A stretch of DNA of 6,527 nt, taken from CAYHPY01 sp964358485 (lineage in GTDB: Bacteria > Elusimicrobiota > Elusimicrobia > UBA1565 > UBA9628). Position 1 is the first letter of the stretch. Every line of letters begins with the position of its first letter. This document shows, piece by piece, positions 1 to 5,592 of the stretch. The notes under the pieces are model-generated. The model was given only the letters and a program-made list of their open reading frames with translations. It made no database searches and was not told where the DNA came from. The translations under genes and the position numbers were made by a program. The stretch lies in assembly GCA_964358485.1 (NCBI GenBank), contig CAYHPY010000150.1, positions 1 to 6,527 on the forward strand. The letters run 5' to 3'.

Positions 1-2
1 AC

Positions 3-530
3 CTGGCTCTTACGTTTTTGGCCGCTTCCGTGCCCGCCGCTTATTTAGGGGGTCTGCTTCGGGTTTCCGGAGGGACTTACAAGTGGCTGTTGGGCGCGGC
101 CTTGGCCGCGGCGGCGGTGCGGCTGTGGGTCGTTCTTCCTTCTCCCAAGGGTCCCATCCGCTCGCCGGCGCTTGCCTTGGCTCTGGCCATCGGGGCCGGT
201 CTGGGGTTGATCTCGGGCATCTTGGGCATCGGCGGGGGGATCTTCTTGAGCCCGATCATTCTTCTGGCGGGCTGGGCCGACGCCAAGCAGACCTCGGCGG
301 CCAGCGCCTGTTTCATCTTCGCCAATTCCCTGGCCGGTTTGGCGGGGCGGGCGGCAAGCGTGGACCCCTCGGCCGCCGCCGGTTGGGCGCCCCTGGTTGC
401 CGCGGCGGTCCTTGGGGGAATCCTGGGCTCCCGCTACGGGGCGGGGCCGCTGCCCCCCGTGGGCTTGCGCCGGGCCTTGGCCGTGGTCCTGGCGAGCGCG
501 GGCTTGAAACTTTTTTGGACGAGTTTTTAG
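3..530 (+). CDS. TSUP-family (TauE/SafE-like) membrane transporter, 5'-truncated
   Basis: C-terminal 175 residues of a polytopic inner-membrane protein. The reading frame is open to the left edge, so the true start lies outside; the TTG at 18 is probably just an internal leucine. Alternating hydrophobic segments are visible at residues about 25-46, 55-90, 100-114, 126-145 and 156-172 of the visible part. The hallmark is the glycine-rich GLISGILGIGGGIFLSPIIL stretch (residues about 68-87) followed by an Ala/Ser-rich helix with FIFANSLAGLAG; this repeated-half motif is typical of TSUP proteins (sulfite exporter TauE/SafE family), which move sulfite, sulfonates or other small organic anions. The substrate cannot be read from sequence. 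Its TAG stop (528-530) overlaps the TAA stop of the opposing ThDP-enzyme gene, leaving no room for a terminator. Family call is firm; substrate unknown. Confidence 0.88.
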   Translation: MALTFLAASVPAAYLGGLLRVSGGTYKWLLGAALAAAAVRLWVVLPSPKGPIRSPALALALAIGAGLGLISGILGIGGGIFLSPIILLAGWADAKQTSAASACFIFANSLAGLAGRAASVDPSAAAGWAPLVAAAVLGGILGSRYGAGPLPPVGLRRALAVVLASAGLKLFWTSF

Positions 531-2245
531 CGGAGGGAAAGCTTTCGTCCCAGGAACCGGCCGATCGCCCGCAGACGACCCCGCAACGGAAGGCGGCTGA
601 AATTGGTGGAAATGACCCCCCGGGTGAAGTAGCTCGGGCGGCTCAAGTCCAGGAAAACCTCCATCAGGACCGGGACGCCGGATTCCGCCGCGGCCAGGGC
701 CTCCCGGAAGGAGGCCTCCATGTCCGCTTCGTCCTCGACCTTCATGGCCTTGGCCCCGACCGCCGTGGCCAGACCGGGGACATCGTAGGGCGGCAAGGCG
801 GTGGCGGTGGGGCGGCCGAGGGTCATGCGCTGGAATTCCGCGATCTGCCCTAGTTCTCCGTCGCGCAGGACGCAGATGACGGGTGCGGCCTTCAGCGCCG
901 CGGCCGTCACCAATTCCAGGCCCGTCATCAGCAGGGCGCCGTCCCCGGTGAAGGAGATCACCGGGTTGCCCGGGTTGGCCAGCTTGGCCCCGATGGCGGC
1001 CGGAACGGAATAGCCCATGCAGGAAAAATCCACCGGGGCCAGGAATTTCCCGGGCTGGGGAAGGCGAAGGTGCTCCATGGCTAAAAACAGGCCCCGGCCG
1101 CTGTCGGCCAGGTAAACGGCGTTTGGCCCGGCCGCTTTCTGCCAGGCGTTGAAGAAGGCGGCCGGCCTCATGGTTCGGGGTTTGCCGTGTTCCAGTGATT
1201 TGGCGGCCGCCAGGGCGTGGCCGCGGGCGATTTCGGCCCAAAGCTCGCGGGCCGGGGGCCGTTGCTTGAGCTTGGGCAAAAGGGCGCGGAGGAAGGCCCC
1301 GGCATCGGCCCCGACGGTCAGGCGCGCCGGATAATTGCGGGCGAGAGCTTCGGTCGTGATGTCCACGTGGATGAGGTCCTCGGGGGGGCTGACCCCGTAG
1401 CTGGCCGTGGCCACCTCCGAGAACCGGCAGCCGATGGCCAGCAGGGCGTCACAGCGCCGGGCCACGCGGCGAACAAAGGGCGGCGCCGCCGACCCGAAGC
1501 CGTTCCAAAGCCACAACGGGTGATCCTCGGGGAAAACCCCCTTGCCCTGGATGGTGGTGGCCGCGGGGGCTTGGAGGCGCTCGGCCGCTTCCAGCAGGCT
1601 CAAATTCGCCCCGCGGGCGCCGCGTCCGGCGTAGATGAACGGCCGGGCGGCCCGGTTGAGAAGATCGGCGGCGGCCTGGACCGATTCCTCGCTCGGAAGG
1701 CGAGGGGGGGCGGAGGCCGGGACATATTCCCCCTGGGCGGCCCCGCTCCCCGGAAGGAAGTATTCCGCGGGTATGCAGACCGCGACCGGGCCGGGACAGC
1801 CGTCCTTGGCCAGAGCGAACGCTTTGCGCACGCAGGCGTAGAGCTCATCCGGCCCGGAGGGCCGGAGGACTTCCTTGCAGACCGTTTTTAAAAGCGTTTC
1901 CTGGTCGAGTTGGTGAAGTTGGTAGCCCTTGCCGGTGTCGCCGCGGACCTCGCAGGCCAGGACCACCATGGCCACGTTGTCGAGCAGAGCTTCGGCCAGG
2001 CCCGACATGGCGTGGGTGACCCCCGCGCCGGGGACCAGGGAGAGGACCCCGATCTGGGAACTGGACCGGGACACTCCGTCGGCCATGAAGGCGCCCCCCC
2101 GCTCGTCGGCCACCAGGATCGGGGCCGCGGTCTTGGAGCGCCCGAGTGCGTCGTAGAATTCCAGGTTGTGGGTTCCCGGGATTCCGAACACGCGGCGGCA
2201 GCCTTCCGCCTCCAGGGCCCGGACGACCTGCTCCGCCGCGTTCAT
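527..2245 (-). CDS. ThDP-dependent enzyme, acetolactate synthase / 2-oxoacid decarboxylase superfamily
   Basis: 572-aa cytoplasmic enzyme with the usual three-domain order: N-terminal pyrimidine-binding domain (about 1-165), central domain (about 185-330) and C-terminal pyrophosphate-binding domain (about 360-535). The ThDP-activating glutamate is E48 in ADERGGAFMADG. The diphosphate/Mg motif begins GDG at 434-436 and reaches its metal-ligand position about 26 residues later at RDGELG, where Asp462 stands where Asn is common. Such enzymes decarboxylate 2-oxo acids and may ligate the product to an aldehyde or second keto acid; substrate is not predictable here. The start chosen is the ATG at 2245, which overlaps the GMC stop as ATGA and begins the conserved MNAAEQVVRALEAEGCRRVF helix; the frame stays open 45 codons upstream, but only inside GMC coding sequence. 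A basic tail (about 545-572, nine Arg/Lys) extends past the catalytic domain. No FAD-site or partner regulatory subunit is evident, so I do not call it ilvB. Confidence 0.9.
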   Translation of the reverse strand: MNAAEQVVRALEAEGCRRVFGIPGTHNLEFYDALGRSKTAAPILVADERGGAFMADGVSRSSSQIGVLSLVPGAGVTHAMSGLAEALLDNVAMVVLACEVRGDTGKGYQLHQLDQETLLKTVCKEVLRPSGPDELYACVRKAFALAKDGCPGPVAVCIPAEYFLPGSGAAQGEYVPASAPPRLPSEESVQAAADLLNRAARPFIYAGRGARGANLSLLEAAERLQAPAATTIQGKGVFPEDHPLWLWNGFGSAAPPFVRRVARRCDALLAIGCRFSEVATASYGVSPPEDLIHVDITTEALARNYPARLTVGADAGAFLRALLPKLKQRPPARELWAEIARGHALAAAKSLEHGKPRTMRPAAFFNAWQKAAGPNAVYLADSGRGLFLAMEHLRLPQPGKFLAPVDFSCMGYSVPAAIGAKLANPGNPVISFTGDGALLMTGLELVTAAALKAAPVICVLRDGELGQIAEFQRMTLGRPTATALPPYDVPGLATAVGAKAMKVEDEADMEASFREALAAAESGVPVLMEVFLDLSRPSYFTRGVISTNFSRLPLRGRLRAIGRFLGRKLSLR

Positions 2246-3744
2246 GCCGCCGCCGCCGCTTTCGAATCGTGGGTCCGCAGGATTTGTTCGGCCACCCGGT
2301 CGGCCAGGGCCATGATGGTGATGTAGGGATTGATCTCGGCGGCTTTGGGAAACAGGCTCGCGTCGGCCACGAACAGCCACGGGGCCCCGTGGACCTGGCC
2401 CCAGAGATCGGTCACCGAGGTGGCGGGGTCGGCGCCCATGCGGCAGCCTCCCATGAGGTGGGCCGCCGAAATCGAGGCCTTTCCGGGGAGAAGGTATTCG
2501 GGCCGAACCAGTTCGTCGATGCGCGCCGCGTCATAGCCTTTGAGGACGCCGCGGGCGGCCGGAACGTGCACGCGCTCGGCGCCGGCCTCAAAGAAGATCC
2601 TGGCCGAGGCGCGCATGGCTTGGGCCAAGGCGTCGATCACCGCCGGGGTCAGCCGGTAATCCACGACGGGGTCCCCCCAGCGGTCGGCGCGGACCCGGTG
2701 CTCGGGCAGGGCGTCGTCGATGGCCAGCGCCAGGATCATCTGGAGGCGGTCCATCCGGTCCATGGCCGCTTCATGCTCCTCCCCGAACCCCGGGAGGCTT
2801 TTGGCCGCCATGAACGGGTAGTACATGCAGGTTTCCAAAAGGAAGCGTTGGCTTTCGGCGAATTGGTCGCAGAAAAAGCTCTTCGGGTGGCCCCAGCAAT
2901 TGGTGATCGGGCGGGGGTGCTCCCCGATGAGCACGGAGGCCGGCTGGCAGGTGAACCAACGCCCCAGGGCCGGAAGGCGTTCCCCGAAGCCGGAGGCGTC
3001 CAGGAGCGCCGGGGTGTGAAGCGCTCCGGCGGCCACGACGACCGTGCCCGCCCGGAAGCGGTAGCGCCCCGCGGGCCAGGTCGAGCCCGATTCGGCCGAG
3101 CCGATGGAAGCGATGACGGCGTTCTCCTCCACGCGCTCGGCCCGGCAGCCCGTGATGACCACCACGCCGGAGCTTTCCGCCTTGGGGAGCTGGACCCGGT
3201 TGGTGCCCTGCTTGGCTCCGTGGCCGCAGCCCAGGTTGCAAAGGCTTCCGCCGCGGCAGTTCCGGACGTTGACCGGGAACTGCTCGGCTTTCCAGCCGAG
3301 GCGGCGGCAGCCCTCGGTGAAGAGGCGGTTGTTCTCGTTGATGAGCTCCGGCTCCAGGAGGTGGGCGTTGTTTTCCGCCAAATACTTTTCGGAGCGGCGC
3401 ATGAGGTCGTCATAGCCCAGGTCGGGCAGGCCCCAGCGTTCGAAGGAGGCCCGGGGGAGCTTGAGGGAGGTTCCGGTGTAGACCACGGTCGAGCCGCCGT
3501 AGGCCTTGGCGGCCGCGATCGAGAGGGTTTTGTCGCGGTTTAAAACCGCCCCGCCCTCGAAATAGAGCCGGCGGGCCATCTCCACCTCGCGGCCGGTGAA
3601 GTCGGAATCCTTGAGGCGGGGGCCCCATTCCAGGACGGCGACCTTGAGCCCGCGGGCGCACAGCGGCGCCAGCTCCTTGGCCACGGTCCCGCCCCCGGCG
3701 CCCGAGCCGATGATGACGACGTCGAATTCGTCGATCTCACGCAT
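2242..3744 (-). CDS. GMC-family FAD-dependent oxidoreductase (alcohol oxidase/dehydrogenase-like)
   Basis: 500-aa flavoenzyme of the glucose-methanol-choline family; it probably oxidises an alcohol to a carbonyl. The N-terminal dinucleotide fold is clear: VVIIGSGAGGGTVAKELA at 9-26 (G13, G15, G18) with the ribose-binding acid E39 in VAVLEWGP. AYGGSTVVYTG at 81-91 is the FAD-contacting signature; AGTVVVAAGALHTPALL at 232-248 is the second FAD segment. The catalytic pair matches bacterial cholesterol-oxidase/long-chain alcohol oxidase GMC enzymes: H429 in AAHLMGGCRMG and N472 in NPYITIMALADR. A cysteine-rich loop, NCRGGSLCNLGCGHGAK at 162-178 (C163, C169, C173), is of the kind seen in the long-chain alcohol oxidase branch. 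No signal peptide is visible, so it is cytoplasmic or peripheral. It overlaps the upstream small-subunit gene by 8 bp, has AAGG six bases before its ATG, and its TGA overlaps the ThDP-enzyme ATG. Physiological substrate and electron acceptor unknown. Confidence 0.92.
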   Translation of the reverse strand: MREIDEFDVVIIGSGAGGGTVAKELAPLCARGLKVAVLEWGPRLKDSDFTGREVEMARRLYFEGGAVLNRDKTLSIAAAKAYGGSTVVYTGTSLKLPRASFERWGLPDLGYDDLMRRSEKYLAENNAHLLEPELINENNRLFTEGCRRLGWKAEQFPVNVRNCRGGSLCNLGCGHGAKQGTNRVQLPKAESSGVVVITGCRAERVEENAVIASIGSAESGSTWPAGRYRFRAGTVVVAAGALHTPALLDASGFGERLPALGRWFTCQPASVLIGEHPRPITNCWGHPKSFFCDQFAESQRFLLETCMYYPFMAAKSLPGFGEEHEAAMDRMDRLQMILALAIDDALPEHRVRADRWGDPVVDYRLTPAVIDALAQAMRASARIFFEAGAERVHVPAARGVLKGYDAARIDELVRPEYLLPGKASISAAHLMGGCRMGADPATSVTDLWGQVHGAPWLFVADASLFPKAAEINPYITIMALADRVAEQILRTHDSKAAAAA

Positions 3745-4132
3745 GAAGGACCTTGTTTCCGTCGGCGATGGGGGCCCAGCCGAGGCGCTTGGCCACGGAG
3801 GGCTGTCCGTAATAGCCCATGAGCGCCAGCGCGCGCAGGCCCCAGAAACCCGCCCGGACCAACGCCAGGGGGAAATCCTGGAAGAAAGTCAGCAAGCGCC
3901 CGAGGCGTTCGGGCGGCATCGAGCAAAATCCACCCAGGGGAAACGCGGCCAGCCGGAGCAAGACGACATAGGCGCGCACGCCCACGCGCAACAGCATCGG
4001 CCGCTCGGCGATCGCGGTATCGACGATCTCGAAAAAGGCCTGCCAGCCGGAGGCGTCCATGCTCGCGGCGCGGGGCGCCAGCGCGCATAGAAAGGCCCGC
4101 CAGAATTTTAGATCGGATTCCGTAAGGCCCAT
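3737..4132 (-). CDS. Small GMC-partner protein (gluconate 2-dehydrogenase subunit 3-like)
   Basis: 131-aa mostly helical protein. It begins with LTESDLKFWRAFLCALAPRA and ends with GFWGLRALALMGYYGQPSVAKRLGW; the closing block resembles the segment before the FAD domain in fused long-chain alcohol oxidases and the small-subunit family that pairs with GMC dehydrogenases. The likely role is a structural or folding partner of the adjacent flavoenzyme. Hydrophobic stretches (about 49-70 and 88-106) are interrupted by Arg/Pro and look like buried helices more than membrane spans. No twin-arginine signal is seen, although some gluconate dehydrogenase small subunits carry one. ATG 4132 is the first possible start after the in-frame TGA; no Shine-Dalgarno is visible before it (ACTTTTAT precedes the ATG). 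The gene leads the operon and overlaps the GMC gene by 8 bp. Family assignment is by pattern and position, thus moderate. Confidence 0.72.
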   Translation of the reverse strand: MGLTESDLKFWRAFLCALAPRAASMDASGWQAFFEIVDTAIAERPMLLRVGVRAYVVLLRLAAFPLGGFCSMPPERLGRLLTFFQDFPLALVRAGFWGLRALALMGYYGQPSVAKRLGWAPIADGNKVLHA

Positions 4133-4167
4133 ATAAAAGTCTACGCAACACTTTTGCCAGGGGGCGG

Positions 4168-4197
4168 TTGTCGGCCTTCCTCAAAAACCGGTAAACT
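4168..4197 (+). promoter_or_regulatory. Candidate sigma-70 promoter for the DUF167-amidohydrolase pair
   Basis: TTGTCG (4168-4173) and TAAACT (4192-4197) are separated by 18 bp; each matches four of six consensus bases. The predicted transcription start would fall at about 4204, on or next to the ATG of the DUF167 gene. This fits with the lack of any Shine-Dalgarno before that ATG and would make the transcript leaderless. The match is modest and could arise by chance. Confidence 0.3.
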
Positions 4198-4203
4198 CGC
4201 GGC

Positions 4204-4440
4204 ATGGCGGAGGTGCGGCTGATCAAACTGAAAGTCAAAGCCGGTTCGCGCAGGGATTGCACCCTGCGCCGGGCGGAGGATTCCTTTGAGATTTGCGTCC
4301 GCGCCCCGGCGGCCCGGGGGCTGGCCAACCAGGCGGCGCTCGCCGCCCTGGGCTTGGCCCTGGGAGTGGAGGCCAAGCGCCTGCGCATCATCAAGGGCTC
4401 GACCTCCCCGGCCAAGATCGTCCAGGTCTACGGCCAATGA
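4204..4440 (+). CDS. DUF167 / UPF0235 (YggU-like) family protein
   Basis: 78-aa complete small protein matching the DUF167 family over its whole length. Visible blocks are an N-terminal strand LIKLKVKAGSRRD, then FEICVRAPAARGLANQAALAAL (the counterpart of the family's alkV-xxAPPvdGkAN motif), then an LGV-RLRIIKGSTSPAKIVQV ending (the family's sGetSR-K-v segment). The family has an alpha/beta fold and no agreed biochemical role; in many bacteria it is encoded near cell-division or pyrroline-carboxylate reductase genes, but not here. The start at 4204 gives the normal family length. No Shine-Dalgarno precedes it, suggesting leaderless or weak initiation. Its TGA overlaps the next gene's ATG, so the downstream hydrolase is likely translated by coupling. 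Confidence 0.9.
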   Translation: MAEVRLIKLKVKAGSRRDCTLRRAEDSFEICVRAPAARGLANQAALAALGLALGVEAKRLRIIKGSTSPAKIVQVYGQ

Positions 4441-5381
4441 TCGACGTTCACGTCCACATGGCGGCCCTGCCGACGGCCGACAACGGCGTCCGGCTCTCGG
4501 AGCGGATGCTCAAGGGGCCCGTCCTGCGCTTCGTCGCCCGGCAGATGGGCATCCCGATGGACGATCCACCGGAGGCCAACCGCCGGTTTTTGGAGATTCT
4601 GGATGGAGAGCTCGCGCAATCCAAGGCCGTGGAGGCCGCGGTGCTTCTCCCCATGGACGGAGTCTACGGCAAGGACGGTCTCTTGGACGCGGCGCGCACG
4701 GATTTCTACATTCCCAACGACGCGGTCCTGGCCGCCGTCCGGGGCCGCCCGCGCCTCTGGCCCGGGGCGTCCATCAATCCGAACCGGCGCGACGCGATCG
4801 AGGAGCTCGAGCGCGTCGCCGCGGCCGGGGCGGTCTTGGTCAAGGTGCTGCCCAACGCCCAGGCCTTCGACCCGGCCGAGGCGCGGCATCGCCCGTTTTA
4901 TCGGGCCTTGGCCCGGTTGGGTCTGCCTCTGCTCAGCCACATCGGCTACGAATTCAGCTTGATCGGCCAGGATCAATCCGTGGGCGAGCCCAACCGCCTG
5001 ATCCCGGCCCTGGAGGAAGGCGCCGTCGTGATCGCGGCGCACGGCTGCAGCCAAGGGCTCTGGGCGCTGGAGCCGCATCTCAAGACCATGGGGGAACTGG
5101 CGGCGCGCTTTAAGAATTTTTATACGGATCTTTCGGCGCTCACCTTGCCCAATCGCGCCGGAGCGCTCCTGCGCTTGCGGCGGCGACCGGAACTATTCGA
5201 GCGCTTTCTATTCGGGACGGATTTCCCGCTTCCATGCTTTGCCTACCCGGCCCTGGCGGCGGGTCCCGGGGCCTATCTGGCGGCCCGGAAGGCGGGCAAC
5301 CGGTTCGACCGGCAGAAGGCGGTCCTGGACGGTCTTGGGATCGAGTGCGGGGCGGATTTTCGGCGGATCATCGGCCGTTAG
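4437..5381 (+). CDS. Amidohydrolase-2-type metal-dependent hydrolase/decarboxylase
   Basis: 314-aa TIM-barrel enzyme. Probable metal ligands sit in the right order: HVH at 5-7 after the first strand (MIDVHVHM), H168 in LLSHIGYEF, H202 in VIAAHGCS, and D262 in FLFGTDFPLP. This pattern fits the amidohydrolase_2 branch, which includes hydrolases and nonoxidative decarboxylases acting on aromatic or lactone-like substrates; the specific reaction is not readable. K136 in VLVKVLPN sits on a barrel strand, but I do not claim it is carboxylated. The frame is open further upstream, but only over the DUF167 gene; the ATG at 4437 is chosen because MIDVHVHM is the canonical family start and because it overlaps the DUF167 stop as ATGA. 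It ends with TAG at 5379-5381, about 30 bp before a strong new promoter. No signal peptide; cytoplasmic. Confidence 0.88.
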   Translation: MIDVHVHMAALPTADNGVRLSERMLKGPVLRFVARQMGIPMDDPPEANRRFLEILDGELAQSKAVEAAVLLPMDGVYGKDGLLDAARTDFYIPNDAVLAAVRGRPRLWPGASINPNRRDAIEELERVAAAGAVLVKVLPNAQAFDPAEARHRPFYRALARLGLPLLSHIGYEFSLIGQDQSVGEPNRLIPALEEGAVVIAAHGCSQGLWALEPHLKTMGELAARFKNFYTDLSALTLPNRAGALLRLRRRPELFERFLFGTDFPLPCFAYPALAAGPGAYLAARKAGNRFDRQKAVLDGLGIECGADFRRIIGR

Positions 5382-5410
5382 ATCCCGCCCCGGGCTGGGC
5401 CCTCTGGGCC

Positions 5411-5438
5411 TTGACAAATCGAGACTTGCGGCTATACT
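5411..5438 (+). promoter_or_regulatory. Strong sigma-70-type promoter
   Basis: A perfect TTGACA (5411-5416) and TATACT (5433-5438, five of six) are separated by 16 bp. Transcription would start around 5445. No recognisable protein gene follows for roughly 300 bp. In this GC-rich context a match this good is uncommon, and it is the best promoter in the window. Confidence 0.65.
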
Positions 5439-5459
5439 TGAAGCGGTCACGATTTCGCC

Positions 5460-5538
5460 CCTCACGGGGCGCTTCGCGGCCGATTTTTTTGGGGGAAGAA
5501 TGCGATGACAAGATTTAATTCAGCGCCTCGCGGGGCGC
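5460..5538 (+). repeat. Imperfect 13-bp direct repeat forming two alternative GC hairpins
   Basis: CCTCACGGGGCGC (5460-5472) recurs as CCTCGCGGGGCGC (5526-5538) with one mismatch. Each copy contributes the 3' arm of a small hairpin (A at 5456-5471, B at 5523-5538). Because the GGGGCGC arms are identical, the 5' arm of A (CGCCCC) can also pair with the 3' arm of B, giving a third, longer-range fold. Confidence 0.5.
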
Positions 5539-5561
5539 ACGGCGTGGGAGGGGGGATGTAA
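5505..5561 (+). CDS. Possible 18-codon leader peptide ORF
   Basis: ATG at 5505 opens an 18-residue frame (MTRFNSAPRGAHGVGGGM) ending in TAA at 5559-5561. A G-rich GGGGGAAG sits 5491-5498, a usable distance upstream. A two-codon ORF, ATG CGA TGA (5500-5508), ends overlapping this start. The last codons cover 5541-5555, the 5' strand of the long helix, so a ribosome finishing the peptide would be placed to block that helix. The tail is glycine-rich (GVGGG), but there is no run of one amino acid as in classical attenuators. Very short and unsupported by homology; low confidence. Confidence 0.2.
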   Translation: MTRFNSAPRGAHGVGGGM

Positions 5562-5592
5562 AGGTTCGCGTAATCCCGAAACCGGCTCCTCC

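Noticed and set aside
45..1241. Long minus-strand open frame of 398 codons
   Set aside because: It crosses the transporter and the ThDP gene in a different frame and reads as Gly/Arg/Pro-rich sequence typical of GC-rich shadow frames, with no motif.
2246..2380. N-terminal extension of the ThDP enzyme by 45 codons
   Set aside because: The added residues come from reading the GMC gene's end in another frame; the family normally starts near MNAAEQ and the ATGA overlap explains the start.
2146..3543. 465-codon plus-strand open frame antisense to the GMC gene
   Set aside because: Composition is shadow-like, with no recognisable domain, while the opposite strand encodes an unmistakable GMC enzyme with all FAD motifs.
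4133..4165. Leftward promoter for the GMC operon (CTGGCA and TTTATA-like boxes)
   Set aside because: The -10 would abut the ATG, putting the transcription start inside the gene, and the conserved N-terminus argues against a later start.
5395..5410. Terminator after the amidohydrolase (GGCCC 5398-5402 with GGGCC 5406-5410)
   Set aside because: Only a 5-bp stem with a 3-nt loop and no U-tract; it abuts the -35 box and is probably coincidental GC repeat.
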